A stretch of 64,000 nucleotides of DNA from DATBGO01 sp963785765 (lineage in GTDB: Bacteria > Actinomycetota > Actinomycetes > Streptosporangiales > Streptosporangiaceae), in NCBI GenBank assembly GCA_963785765.1, contig CAWAWM010000003.1:124001-188000 (forward strand), written 5' to 3'. Below the pieces are notes generated by a model. It was not told the origin of the DNA. It saw nothing but the letters and a program-made list of their open reading frames with translations, and did no database searches. Each line of letters opens with the position of its first letter. Positions within the stretch are counted from its first letter, which is position 1. A program made the position numbers and the translations under genes. Shown piece after piece: positions 34,420 to 42,500 of the stretch.

Positions 34420-35376
34420 CTAGAGCGCCTTGAACGCGCCGAGCGCCCGGGCGCCCAGCAGGTAGACGGCCATGATGGCCATCGGGATGAGCGCCATCGC
34501 CGCGGCGAACGGCACGTTGTTCGCGATCCCGACGTTCTGCTCGATGACGTTGCCCATGAACGTCGAGCCGGCGCCGCCGATCAGGATCGGCGTGATGAAG
34601 TCCCCGAGGGTCAGCGAGAACGTGAAGATCGAGCCTGCCACCAGCCCGGGCAGCACCAGCGGCAGGGTGATCAGCCGGGTGGTCCGCCAGGTGCGGGCGC
34701 CCAGGTCCTGGGACGCCTCGAGCTGTGACGGCGGGATGCGCTCCAGGGCCGCGTAGACCGGGATGATCATGAAGGGCAGCCAGACATAGCAGAACACGAT
34801 GAACACGGCCCAGTTGGTGTAGATGAGGCTGACCGATCCGGCCCCCAGCTTCCCGAGCGCCCAGTTCAGCAGCCCGTCGTGAGTAAAGATCAGTAGCCAC
34901 GCGTACACCCGGGCCAGGTAACTGGCCCACAGCGGCAGCAGGATCGCCACGTACAGCAAGGTCCGGGTCCGCCCCGACGCGATCCTGGCCATGTAGTAGG
35001 CGAACGGGAACGCGATGATGGCGTCGACCACGGTGACCCCGGCCGCCATCCCGACCGTGCGCAGCACGATGTCGCGGTAGGCCGCGTTCTCGAAGATCAG
35101 CGTGAAGTTGCCGACATTCCAGACCCGCTCGATGTTGGTCGTGAAGGCGTTGATCCGCCAGAACGCCGTGACCAGCAGGGTCGCCAGCGCGGCCAGGTAG
35201 ATCAGCACGAACCAGGCCAGGGCGGGCGTGAGCAGCAAGGTGGCCCGCGCCCACGGCCGGCTCCAGAGCACGGCCGAGACGCGGGACCACCGCCGGTCAG
35301 GCTCGGCGGGCCAGGCGGGAGCCCCGGGCGGCCCGGTGGCTGCCGCCGGGCTGCCGCCGGCCGCTGCCTGGCTCAT
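34420..35376 (-). CDS. ABC transporter permease, PotB-like (second transporter)
   Basis: About 318 aa from ATG 35376 (MSQAAAGGSPAAATG), 2 nt after the binding-protein stop; an upstream start at 35415 would overlap that gene. Pro/Ala-rich cytoplasmic tail, six TM segments, EAA loop QLEASQDLGARTWRTTRLITLP and GDFITPILIGG, as in PotB. Confidence 0.92.
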   Translation of the reverse strand: MSQAAAGGSPAAATGPPGAPAWPAEPDRRWSRVSAVLWSRPWARATLLLTPALAWFVLIYLAALATLLVTAFWRINAFTTNIERVWNVGNFTLIFENAAYRDIVLRTVGMAAGVTVVDAIIAFPFAYYMARIASGRTRTLLYVAILLPLWASYLARVYAWLLIFTHDGLLNWALGKLGAGSVSLIYTNWAVFIVFCYVWLPFMIIPVYAALERIPPSQLEASQDLGARTWRTTRLITLPLVLPGLVAGSIFTFSLTLGDFITPILIGGAGSTFMGNVIEQNVGIANNVPFAAAMALIPMAIMAVYLLGARALGAFKAL

Positions 35377-35378
35377 CG

Positions 35379-36614
35379 CTACTGGACTACCTGGGTTGTC
35401 CAGGCCTGCTGCCATTGCGCGTACGGGATGCAGTCAGGCTTACCGTTGTCGCACGTCGCGACCGGCGTCTTCCACAGCGAGATCGACTTGAAGTAGCTGG
35501 TGGGCGCGTTGGCGTGGTACTCCTCGCAGGAGCCCTTCTGGATCTGGTCCATGTAGCCGCAGGCCAGCTCGTTGTCCGGGGTCTCGCCGTAGTTGACCGC
35601 CTGCTCTGCCTGGACCTTCGGCGTGCTGATGTACCGCAGCCACAGGTAGGAGCAGTTGGGGTGCGGCGCCTTGGCGGCCAGCATCCAGGTGTCGGCCCAG
35701 CCGGTCGCGCCCTCGCTCGGGACCACCGAGCCGATCGGGAAGTTGGTCCCCTTCAGCGCGCTGACCTGGTACGGCCAGCCAGCCCCGACGATCGCGTCAC
35801 CGTTCTTGAACTCCGAGATCTCCTGCGAGGCCAGGTCCCAGTACTTCTTGATCAGCGGCCGCTGCTTGGCCAGCAGGTTCACCGCGGCCTGGAACTGCGG
35901 CTGGGTCAGCTCGTAGGGGTCGGTGATGCCCAGCGAGGGCTGGGTTGTCTTGAGGTACAGGGCCGCGTCGGCGATCTGGATCGGGTTGTCGGGAATCGTT
36001 ACCTGCCCCTTGTACTTCGGGTTGTAGATCACGTTCCACGAGGCGGGCGGCGTGGGGAAGTCCTTCTTGTTGTACATCAGGACGTTCGGGCCCCATTGCA
36101 GCGAGACTCCGTAGTGGATCCCGTTAACGGTGTTAAAGGCCGGGGACTTGAAGGCCGGGAAGAAGTTCTTCCAGCTCGGGATCAGGTTGATGTTGACCGG
36201 GTGCGCGTCGCCGGCGTAGATGATCCGCAGGTCAGCGTCCCCCGATGAGGAAACCATGTCGTACTGGCCGCCGCCGCCGTTCTTCATCAGCGCGACCATC
36301 TGATCGGAGGTGCCCGCGTACGTCGCGTGCACCTGGCAGCCGGTCTGCTTCTCGAACGGATTCACCCACTGCGGCTGCAGGTAGCCCTCCCAGGCGATCA
36401 GGTTCAGGGTGCCCTCGCCCTTGCCGATCGACTTGAGCACCGGCAGGTTGGCGGTCGGCACCTGGCTGGCAGCACCGGCGCCCGCCGAGCCACTGCTCGC
36501 CCCGCTACCGGCACTGCCGCTTCCGCTGCCACAGCCGGCCGCGACCAGCGCGGCGGCCGCCAGGATCAGCGCGCCACGGGTGGCACGCGAAAAGCCCCAC
36601 GTCCCGGACATCAT
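35379..36614 (-). CDS. ABC transporter substrate-binding lipoprotein, polyamine type (second transporter)
   Basis: About 411 aa from ATG 36614 (MMSGTWGFSRATRG), with lipobox VAAGC (C28) and a Gly/Ser linker. The 36776 start would overlap the ATPase gene. Mature part: LNLIAWEGYLQPQWVNPFEKQTG, CQVHATYAGTSDQMVALMKN, GDADLRIIYAGDAHPVN; it ends with Cys-containing segments (ELACGYMDQIQKGSCEEY, VATCDNGKPDCIPY) that are extra relative to PotD and may form disulfides. Ligand is likely an amine, but not resolved. Confidence 0.92.
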   Translation of the reverse strand: MMSGTWGFSRATRGALILAAAALVAAGCGSGSGSAGSGASSGSAGAGAASQVPTANLPVLKSIGKGEGTLNLIAWEGYLQPQWVNPFEKQTGCQVHATYAGTSDQMVALMKNGGGGQYDMVSSSGDADLRIIYAGDAHPVNINLIPSWKNFFPAFKSPAFNTVNGIHYGVSLQWGPNVLMYNKKDFPTPPASWNVIYNPKYKGQVTIPDNPIQIADAALYLKTTQPSLGITDPYELTQPQFQAAVNLLAKQRPLIKKYWDLASQEISEFKNGDAIVGAGWPYQVSALKGTNFPIGSVVPSEGATGWADTWMLAAKAPHPNCSYLWLRYISTPKVQAEQAVNYGETPDNELACGYMDQIQKGSCEEYHANAPTSYFKSISLWKTPVATCDNGKPDCIPYAQWQQAWTTQVVQ

Positions 36615-36621
36615 TGGTTGC

Positions 36622-37706
36622 CTACCCTTCCCCCGGGCGCGAAGCCTCGTCGCGCCCCTGTGAAATCGTGAACGCCTGGGCGGCGTGCCAGGCGATGCGG
36701 ACTCGGGTTCCGCTGGCAGGCGACAGCGTCGGCGCCGCCGTGTTCTGCCGGGCGACGACCAGCTCGCCTCCGGCATCGAGATCGACGATGTAGCGGGTCA
36801 GGACACCCGCGTAGACCACATCGCGGATCTGGCCGGCCTCGACCTGGGCGCCGGGCGGCGCCGACTCGTCACCGGCCAGCAGGCTGATCTTCTCCGGGCG
36901 GACGGTGATCTGGCGCCCGTCGCGCTCGATCAGGTTCGAGATGCCGATGAACCCGGCCACGAAACCGGTCTGCGGCCGTTCGTACACCTCGACGGGGCTG
37001 CCGACCTGTTCGATGCGCCCCAGATGCATGACGGCGATCCGGTCGCTCATCGACAGGGCCTCGTCCTGGTCGTGCGTCACGTAGATGAAGGTGATGCCGA
37101 CCGCCCGCTGCACATGCTGCAGCTCGATCTGCATTTCCTGGCGGAGCTTGAGGTCGAGCGCGCCGAGCGGCTCGTCGAGCAGCAGCACCTGCGGCTCGTT
37201 GACGATGGCCCGGGCCAGCGCGACCCGCTGGCGCTGACCGCCGGACAGCTGGGCCGGCGGCGTTCCCCGAGCCCGGACAGCCGCACCATCTCCAGCGCCC
37301 GGGCCACCTTCTGACGGCGCTCCGGTTTCGGCAGGCGGCGCACCCGCAGCCCGTATTCGATGTTCGCGGCCACCGTCATGTGCGGGAACAGCGCGTAGTC
37401 CTGGAACACGGTGTTGACGTTCCTGGCGTACGGCGGGACCCGCGTGACGTCGGCCCCGGCCAGCTCGATGCGGCCGACGTCTGGCCGCTCGAAGCCGGCG
37501 ATCAAGCGCAGCAAGGTGGTCTTGCCCGAGCCAGACGGGCCAAGCAGCGTGAAGAATTCACCCGCCTGAACGACCAAGTCGAGATCGGCGACGGCCAGCA
37601 CTGCGCCATAGCTCTTGCGCAAGCCCGTCACATGGACAGCGGCCCGCCCGGCGCCCGAGTCGGCCGCGACAGCGGGCTGCTGCGCGGGGGCGGGATCAGC
37701 GATCAT
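36622..37706 (-). CDS. ABC transporter ATP-binding protein, PotA-like, frameshifted (second transporter)
   Basis: The N-terminal frame has Walker A GPSGSGKTT and VFQDYALFPHMTV, then loses frame after LSGLGERR. The next frame supplies LSGGQRQRVALARA, LLLDEPLGALD, VTHDQDEALSM and the TOBE domain. Adding one base near 37254-37263 restores LSGLGERRPAQLSGGQ. As the other three operon genes are intact, a sequencing error is the simpler explanation, but a true mutation would disable the importer. Confidence 0.8.
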
Positions 37707-37775
37707 TCGGCACGTTGTACCACGGTTCAGGCATACTGCGCAATTGCCTGGCCGCGGACCCCGGGCCAGCCCGGA

Positions 37776-38147
37776 CTACCAGGTCAGACGGCTGCCATCA
37801 GCTGCGGTCCTGACCCGCCCTGCTACCTCACTCAGCAGCCGGTCCAGCAGCCCGGCCAGCGCCGTGCGGTCCGCCTCGCTCAGGCCATCGACCAGCTGGG
37901 CCTCACGGCCCAGGACCGCGTCGACGGTGCGCTCGACGACCGCATGGCCGGCCTCGGTCAGGGTCACGGTGACCGAACGGCCGCCACCCTGGCCAGCCGA
38001 CCTGACCACCAGGCCCGCCCGCTCGGCCCGGGCCAGCCGCTGCGAGATGGCCCCGGCGGTCACCAGCGTCCGCCGGGCGATCTCCCGGGTCGTGAGCTGG
38101 TACGGCGCACGCTCGACCTGCTCAGCGTGCTGCGCCGGGCCGGGCCG
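37776..38147 (-). pseudogene. MarR-family regulator remnant with an inverted N-terminal piece
   Basis: The minus strand encodes a MarR winged helix from PYQLTTREIARRTLVTAGAI to the stop at 37776 (SQRLARAERAGLVVRSAGQG), but the first ~40 residues are missing. Directly upstream, the plus strand at 38112-38147 encodes LDLLSVLRRAGP, exactly what should precede PYQLTT in this family. Joining the two gives LRRAGPPYQLTTRE in frame, so a short segment has been inverted at about 38105-38112. The inversion removed the original start, so function is unlikely. Confidence 0.7.
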
Positions 38148-38149
38148 CG

Positions 38150-38726
38150 ACACCGGCGCAGCTGGCGGCGCTCACCGGGGAGCTGGGACCCGTTCTCGAT
38201 GTCCTGGTCAACAACGCGGGCGGCAACACCGGCCTGGATACTGCCGCGGACGAGGAGACGCGGCGCGGCGCGGCCAGTGACCTCAAGGCGCTGGCCGCCA
38301 GCTGGCGGGCCAACCTTGACGCGAACCTGCTCAGCGCGGTGCTGACCACCCAGGCAGCCAAGGACCGGCTCGCCCCGGGCGGATCAGTGATCAGCATCGG
38401 CTCGATCGGCGCGGAGCGCGGCTCGGGCTCTTACGGCGTGGCCAAGGCCGGGCTGTCGGCCTGGAACACCGGCCTGTCGGCGGAGCTGGGCCCGCGGGGT
38501 GTCACGGCCAACGTCATCTCGGCCGGGCTACATCGCCGGCACCAACTTCTTCCGGGACGCGCTCACCAGCGAGCGGCGGGAATCCCTGGTTGCGGCCACC
38601 CACGACCAGCGCCCCGGCCGGCCCGACGACATCGCGGAGACGGCCCACTTCCTCGCCTACCCCGGAGCCCGGCATCTCACCGGTCAGACCATTCACGTCA
38701 ACGGCGGCGCCTTCACCACCCGCTGA
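38150..38726 (+). pseudogene. Short-chain dehydrogenase/reductase remnant (5' truncated, frameshifted)
   Basis: Starts inside the protein at PAQLAALTGELGPVLDVLVNNAGG: the TGxxxGxG cofactor motif and ~70 N-terminal residues are lost at the same junction that broke the MarR gene. The middle part has NNAGG, SVISIGSIGAERGSGSYGVAKAG (Ser-Tyr-Lys catalytic residues). Around 38519-38523 one extra G shifts the frame; removing it restores VISPGYIAGTNFF. The tail DIAETAHFLAYPGARHLTGQ...TIHVNGGAF is typical. Confidence 0.75.
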
Positions 38727-38781
38727 GTGCAGCTCACCAGGAGCCGCGGCACCGGTCGCCCCGCTCGGACGGTGGCGGCCG

Positions 38782-39339
38782 CTAGCGCGACCTGCTGCTG
38801 CCCAGTTCCGATCGCTGCCGGTACAGATCCCGCAGCAGGCTGATCTCGGCCGCGTGATGAACCAGTTCGTCCAGCACGTGAAGGGCCAGGTCGGTCACGG
38901 TGGACTCGGCGTAGATCCCCCAGCCGGGGCCGAGCGCTGACCACATTTCGGCATCGCTTTGGCCGACCAGGCCGGTGCGCCAGCGCTGGAAGCTCTCGTC
39001 CAGGAAACCGAGTGCGGCCTGGCTGGTAGCCGGGAACTCGATGCCCGCGACCGTCAGCGTCCCCGGGCCGAACAGCCGGTCGGCGAACCCGGCCAGGGCC
39101 AGGCCGCCGACGTGCGCGATCCGCCAGGCAATGGTGGTCACCGGGGCCGGGTCCGGCGCCGGGCCGCCTCCGCCGCCGCCGTCAGGCAGCCAGCGCCCGT
39201 CGGCCGCCTGGCGCAATGACCAGCAGCCAGGCACTGGCTCCCAGAAGTACTCAGCATCCGTCAGGCCCGCCAGCCGGGCGGTGAACCGGTCCCACACATA
39301 GTCGAACGCCGTCCCGAGCGAACCGCCGACATCAGCCAC
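38782..39339 (-). CDS. DinB-family protein
   Basis: 185 aa from GTG 39339. DinB-type four-helix bundle: AFDYVWDRFTARLAGLTDAEYFWEPVPG, TIAWRIAHVGG and TDLALHVLDELVHHAAEI, with His at the conserved metal positions (H in IAHV, HVLDELVHHAAE). A Gly/Pro-rich loop (GGGGGGPAPDPAP) is inserted after the second helix. DinB proteins are metal-dependent thiol transferases or unknown; no specific role. Ends 56 nt from the SDR remnant. Confidence 0.8.
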   Translation of the reverse strand: MADVGGSLGTAFDYVWDRFTARLAGLTDAEYFWEPVPGCWSLRQAADGRWLPDGGGGGGPAPDPAPVTTIAWRIAHVGGLALAGFADRLFGPGTLTVAGIEFPATSQAALGFLDESFQRWRTGLVGQSDAEMWSALGPGWGIYAESTVTDLALHVLDELVHHAAEISLLRDLYRQRSELGSSRSR

Positions 39340-39360
39340 GATCCAGTTCTACCGAATCCA

Positions 39361-40200
39361 TCAGCCGCCCGGACTGTAGTCGCGCGGGTGCGCGGTGACC
39401 AGCAGGGACCGCCCGGCCGGGACGGCCGCGTCCAGCTGGGACGCGTCCAGCACCTCGTCGACCTGCCAGCCGGCCTGACCGAGGAACCCGGGGTAGGCGG
39501 CCGCGGTCAGGATGGTCAGCCAGGGTTCGGCGGCCGCGGCCGGCCGCCGGGCGTTCGCGACCGCGACCGCCTGCTGCGAGGGAACGCCAGGACGGTGGGC
39601 GGCCAGGCTGACCGCCAGCCTGCTGCCCGGCGCGGCCCGGGCCCGGAGGCCGGCTAGCAGCCGGATCCCGGTGTCGCCGTCCAGGTAGACGAGCAGCCCC
39701 TCGCAGACGAACAGCGACGGCCTGGTGCGGTCGTGCCCGCACGCGCTCAGCACCCCGGCCACGTCGTCGGTCCTGAAATCGGCCGCGGCCAGCATCAGAT
39801 CGCCGGTGCTGGCGTTCATCTCGCGCAGCCGACTGGCCTTGTCGGACTGGGTGGCAGGGTGATCGATCTCGAAGAACCGCACGCCTGGCGCCCGGAAGCG
39901 CAGCGCACGATCGTCGTAACCGGCGCCAACGATGACGACCTGCACGACGCCGGCGTGGATGGCCTCGAGCACTTGCTCGTCGAAGAACCTGGTCCGGGCC
40001 GCCAGCCTGTGCCGCATCGTGGCGATGTCGACGGGCCGCATCCCGGCGCACAACCGTGTCTGGGCGCCCGGGTCGCCATCCGGCGTGCTCGGCCGCACCA
40101 GCCCGGCCCGGGTCAGTGCCACGACCTGACTCGTCCGCGACGGCACCTGACCGGCGCGGCGATGCGACCAGCCAGCAAGGACCCGGGTCAGCAGATTCAT
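39361..40200 (-). CDS. SAM-dependent methyltransferase (leucine carboxyl methyltransferase-like family)
   Basis: 279 aa. TIGR00027-type class I methyltransferase: motif I VQVVIVGAGYDDRALRFRAP with acidic loop FFEIDHPATQSDKASRL, then LMLAAADFRTDD and PSLFVCEGLLVYLDG (post-I/motif IV). An N-terminal SRTSQVVALTRAGL region is typical. Substrate unknown; mycobacterial relatives are uncharacterised. Expressed on its own, with an AT-rich promoter (TTAAGATTTAACG) at 40198-40215. Confidence 0.85.
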   Translation of the reverse strand: MNLLTRVLAGWSHRRAGQVPSRTSQVVALTRAGLVRPSTPDGDPGAQTRLCAGMRPVDIATMRHRLAARTRFFDEQVLEAIHAGVVQVVIVGAGYDDRALRFRAPGVRFFEIDHPATQSDKASRLREMNASTGDLMLAAADFRTDDVAGVLSACGHDRTRPSLFVCEGLLVYLDGDTGIRLLAGLRARAAPGSRLAVSLAAHRPGVPSQQAVAVANARRPAAAAEPWLTILTAAAYPGFLGQAGWQVDEVLDASQLDAAVPAGRSLLVTAHPRDYSPGG

Positions 40201-40207
40201 ACGTTAA

Positions 40208-40375
40208 ATCTTAAATATTTTCTCCGGGCTCGCGGTGCTGGCCCAGGACATGCGCGAGCGGGACAGCTGGCTCGCCGAAGCCATGGCCGAGCAGCTGACT
40301 CAGGCCGAATGCCGGTTCCCGCGGGTGGCCGCGGAGCTGATGGAGCGCCTGGCCGAGACCGGCGGCCCGGGCTAG
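40208..40375 (+). pseudogene. C-terminal fragment of an unidentified protein
   Basis: An open frame from the AT-rich junction to TAG 40375 encodes a highly charged helical tail (LAVLAQDMRERDSWLAEAMA, ECRFPRVAAELMERLAETGG). There is no start with a ribosome-binding site and no N-terminal domain, so it is read as the 3' remnant of a gene truncated when the methyltransferase arrived. No family recognised. Confidence 0.35.
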
Positions 40376-40735
40376 TAGCGGGCCGGCAGTTCGCGGCGCC
40401 TTGACGGCGATCGGCGCGCTGGCCATAATCGCAAAGCGCATTTATGCGTCGATGAGTAGCCCAGCAGCGCGGCTACCTCTGTCACCCGTTGACAGTTGGA
40501 GGCCGCCATGCCCGGAGCTGTACCCGACGCCGTTCTCGCATCGATCCCGCCACGGTTACCCGGAAAGCGGCCAGCCCACGAGTGAGCTGGCACTAGACCG
40601 GAGGCCGGGATTTCCATGCGAGGGCGGAGTCCCGGCCTCCGTTATGCCCGGCCTCCGTTATGCCCGGCCGCCGTTAAGCCCGGCCCCCATACACCCGGCA
40701 CCGCCCGGCGGATCCGCTAGCGATTCGCGCCGTGC
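40376..40735. other. Gene-free stretch with hairpin and short repeats
   Basis: A 12-bp perfect inverted repeat CGGAGGCCGGGA (40599-40610) / TCCCGGCCTCCG (40630-40641) with a 19-nt loop could be a terminator for the cupin gene. It merges into three 16-bp units CCGGCCTCCGTTATGC (about 40631-40690). No protein-like ORF or tRNA fold was found. Confidence 0.5.
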
Positions 40736-41254
40736 TCAGGGACGCCCCGGCCGCACCACCAGCGGGGTGAGCTGCTCGATGTCGTGCCGGGCCCGCAGGC
40801 TTGCGATGGCGGCCTGATCGGGAGGCCCGGGCTGGGCGAGCAGTTCAGCTAGCTCCTCGAGGTAATGCTCATGGCCGGACGGCGCGACCTGGAAGAGCAT
40901 CCGGGCTGGCGCGGGTCCAGGGTTTGCGAACGCATGCGGACAACCGGCCGGTACCAGCATCACGCTGCCGGGACCGCCCCGGACCACCCGGGCGCCGGTC
41001 TCCGATTCCCAGCTGAGCCAGTCGCCGGTGGTCCTGATGCGCGGCTCGAACGCCAGCAGGTCCAGCTCGCCGTCGAGAATGTAGAACAGTTCCTCGGCCT
41101 CGCGGTGCAGGTGCGCACCGACGTCAAAGCCGGGCGCGACGTTGGCCTCGAACACCGACCAGACCCTGGACTGTTCGGCACCTACCTTCAGGGTCATACC
41201 CGCGCTCTGGATCCGGTGGCCCGTGCCGGGCGACAGCACCAGTCCATCAGTCAT
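40736..41254 (-). CDS. Cupin-domain protein
   Basis: 172 aa. Cupin motif 1: FEANVAPGFDVGAHLHREAEELFYILDGELD; motif 2 region: GPGSVMLVPAGCPHAFANPG. Metal ligands H, H, E, H are all present, so a metal-dependent enzyme or sensor is plausible. Similar proteins annotate as quercetin-dioxygenase-like cupins; no substrate can be inferred. Confidence 0.85.
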   Translation of the reverse strand: MTDGLVLSPGTGHRIQSAGMTLKVGAEQSRVWSVFEANVAPGFDVGAHLHREAEELFYILDGELDLLAFEPRIRTTGDWLSWESETGARVVRGGPGSVMLVPAGCPHAFANPGPAPARMLFQVAPSGHEHYLEELAELLAQPGPPDQAAIASLRARHDIEQLTPLVVRPGRP

Positions 41255-41417
41255 ATTTCCTCGCTATCGTGGGCCGGCTCGCCGGTGGCCGGGGCCGGGA
41301 TCCGATCCGCTGCCGCTCATCCCTCCAGGCTGGCTACGATCGCCAGGTTACCGACCAGGCTGGCGGCGCCGTGTGAATGGGCACCGGGCTTCGGGTGTGC
41401 CTGCGCATCAGGCCTGG

Positions 41418-41891
41418 TCACCGGGCTTCGGGCCGGGGCACGAGGACCGCCTGGGTCTGCGTGGTCTGGCCGACCGGGCGGCCCGAGTCGTCGGTCAGGT
41501 CGGTCTGCACGACGATGAACGACCGCCCCACGTGCAGCGGCCGCGCGCTGGCGTGCAGCGTCCCGGCCCGCACACCTCGGAAGAAGTTGGTCTTGGACTC
41601 GACGGTCGCGGTGCTGGCGCCTGGTGGCAGGTTGAGGAAGGCGCAGACCGCGCCCACCGTGTCGGCCAGCGACATGAGCGCACCACCGTGCAGCACCCCG
41701 GTCGAGGTGCAGCGCGCGGGCGCCCAGGGCAGTTGCCCCTCGGCCAGCTCAGCAGTGACCGTTCCCAGGGTGATACCGAGCGCCGTCGCGTAGGGCATGA
41801 CGGCTAGCAGCTCTTCAGGGGTGGCCGGGACCGGCTCCGGCATCGCAGCGGCCTTTCTCGAGGGCTCGGACATCTTGCTACCGGGATTCAT
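41418..41891 (-). CDS. PaaI-family hotdog thioesterase
   Basis: About 157 aa from ATG 41891 (or 41873). Hotdog fold with LGITLGTVTAELAEGQLPWA, the catalytic segment VLHGGALMSLADTVGAVCAF, and FLNLPPGASTATVESKTNFF, RPLHVGRSFIVVQTDL. This matches the PaaI/YbgC-like acyl-CoA thioesterase family (HGGALMSLADT motif). Upstream in-frame starts add non-homologous sequence. Likely hydrolyses an acyl- or aryl-CoA. Confidence 0.88.
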   Translation of the reverse strand: MNPGSKMSEPSRKAAAMPEPVPATPEELLAVMPYATALGITLGTVTAELAEGQLPWAPARCTSTGVLHGGALMSLADTVGAVCAFLNLPPGASTATVESKTNFFRGVRAGTLHASARPLHVGRSFIVVQTDLTDDSGRPVGQTTQTQAVLVPRPEAR

Positions 41892-41936
41892 TCTGCCCCG
41901 GCGCAGTGGCAGGAGAGCGGCAGGAGAGGTGCGGCG

Positions 41937-42026
41937 ATGACGGGCGACCCCTCGGCAGAATACGTCCGGCGCGCATTTCGCGACCGCCTGGTCCGCTGTC
42001 GATCTGGCCGGAAGCCATTCGTATAG
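41937..42026 (+). CDS. Possible 29-aa peptide
   Basis: ATG 41937 has a good AGGAGAGG and reads MTGDPSAEYVRRAFRDRLVR to TAG 42026. It may be a small peptide or a decayed gene start; nothing else supports it. Confidence 0.15.
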   Translation: MTGDPSAEYVRRAFRDRLVRCRSGRKPFV

Positions 42027-42138
42027 AGGGTGACCAGCCGGCCAGCGGGCCGGCCCAGGAGCAAGCCGCCGCCCGCCACCCGGGCGGCCGGCCGCTCCCA
42101 GGAGGAGCCACCGTGCCACAGTCATGGAGGATGAGCAG

Positions 42139-42492
42139 ATGACGCAGTACTTGCTGAGCGTGTATCAGCCCGACGGGCCGGTTCCCGCGCCCGAGGTGCT
42201 AGCCGGGATCTCGGCTGAGCTCGATGTCCTGAACGCCGAGCTCAAAGCGGCCGGCGCATGGATTTTCGCCGGCGGCCTGCACCCGCCGAGCACGGCCACG
42301 GTGATCCGCCGCACCGGCGACGACCTGCTCATCACCGACGGTCCGTACGCCGAAGGCAAGGAGCACCTGGGCGGCTTCACCATCATCGACGCGCCTGATC
42401 TGGACGCGGCGCTGGAGTGGGGCCGCAGACTCGCCCGGGTGACCACGCTGCCGATCGAGATCCGGCCGTTCCAGGACGAGGCCGGGGACTGA
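42139..42492 (+). CDS. DGPF-domain (YCII-related) protein, ECF42 partner
   Basis: 117 aa from ATG 42139 (GGAGGATGAG upstream). YCII/DGPF pattern: YLLSVYQPDGPVPAPEVLAG, GAWIFAGGLHPPSTATVI, LLITDGPYAEGKEHLGGFTI (the DGPF-type motif is DGPY here). Genes of this type precede ECF42 sigma factors and are known targets of them; the sigma gene starts 8 nt after the stop, indicating one operon. Confidence 0.9.
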   Translation: MTQYLLSVYQPDGPVPAPEVLAGISAELDVLNAELKAAGAWIFAGGLHPPSTATVIRRTGDDLLITDGPYAEGKEHLGGFTIIDAPDLDAALEWGRRLARVTTLPIEIRPFQDEAGD

Positions 42493-42500
42493 TTCCCGGT

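Noticed and set aside
40376..40735. tRNA gene
   Set aside because: No cloverleaf or T-arm consensus could be found; only a hairpin and short repeats.
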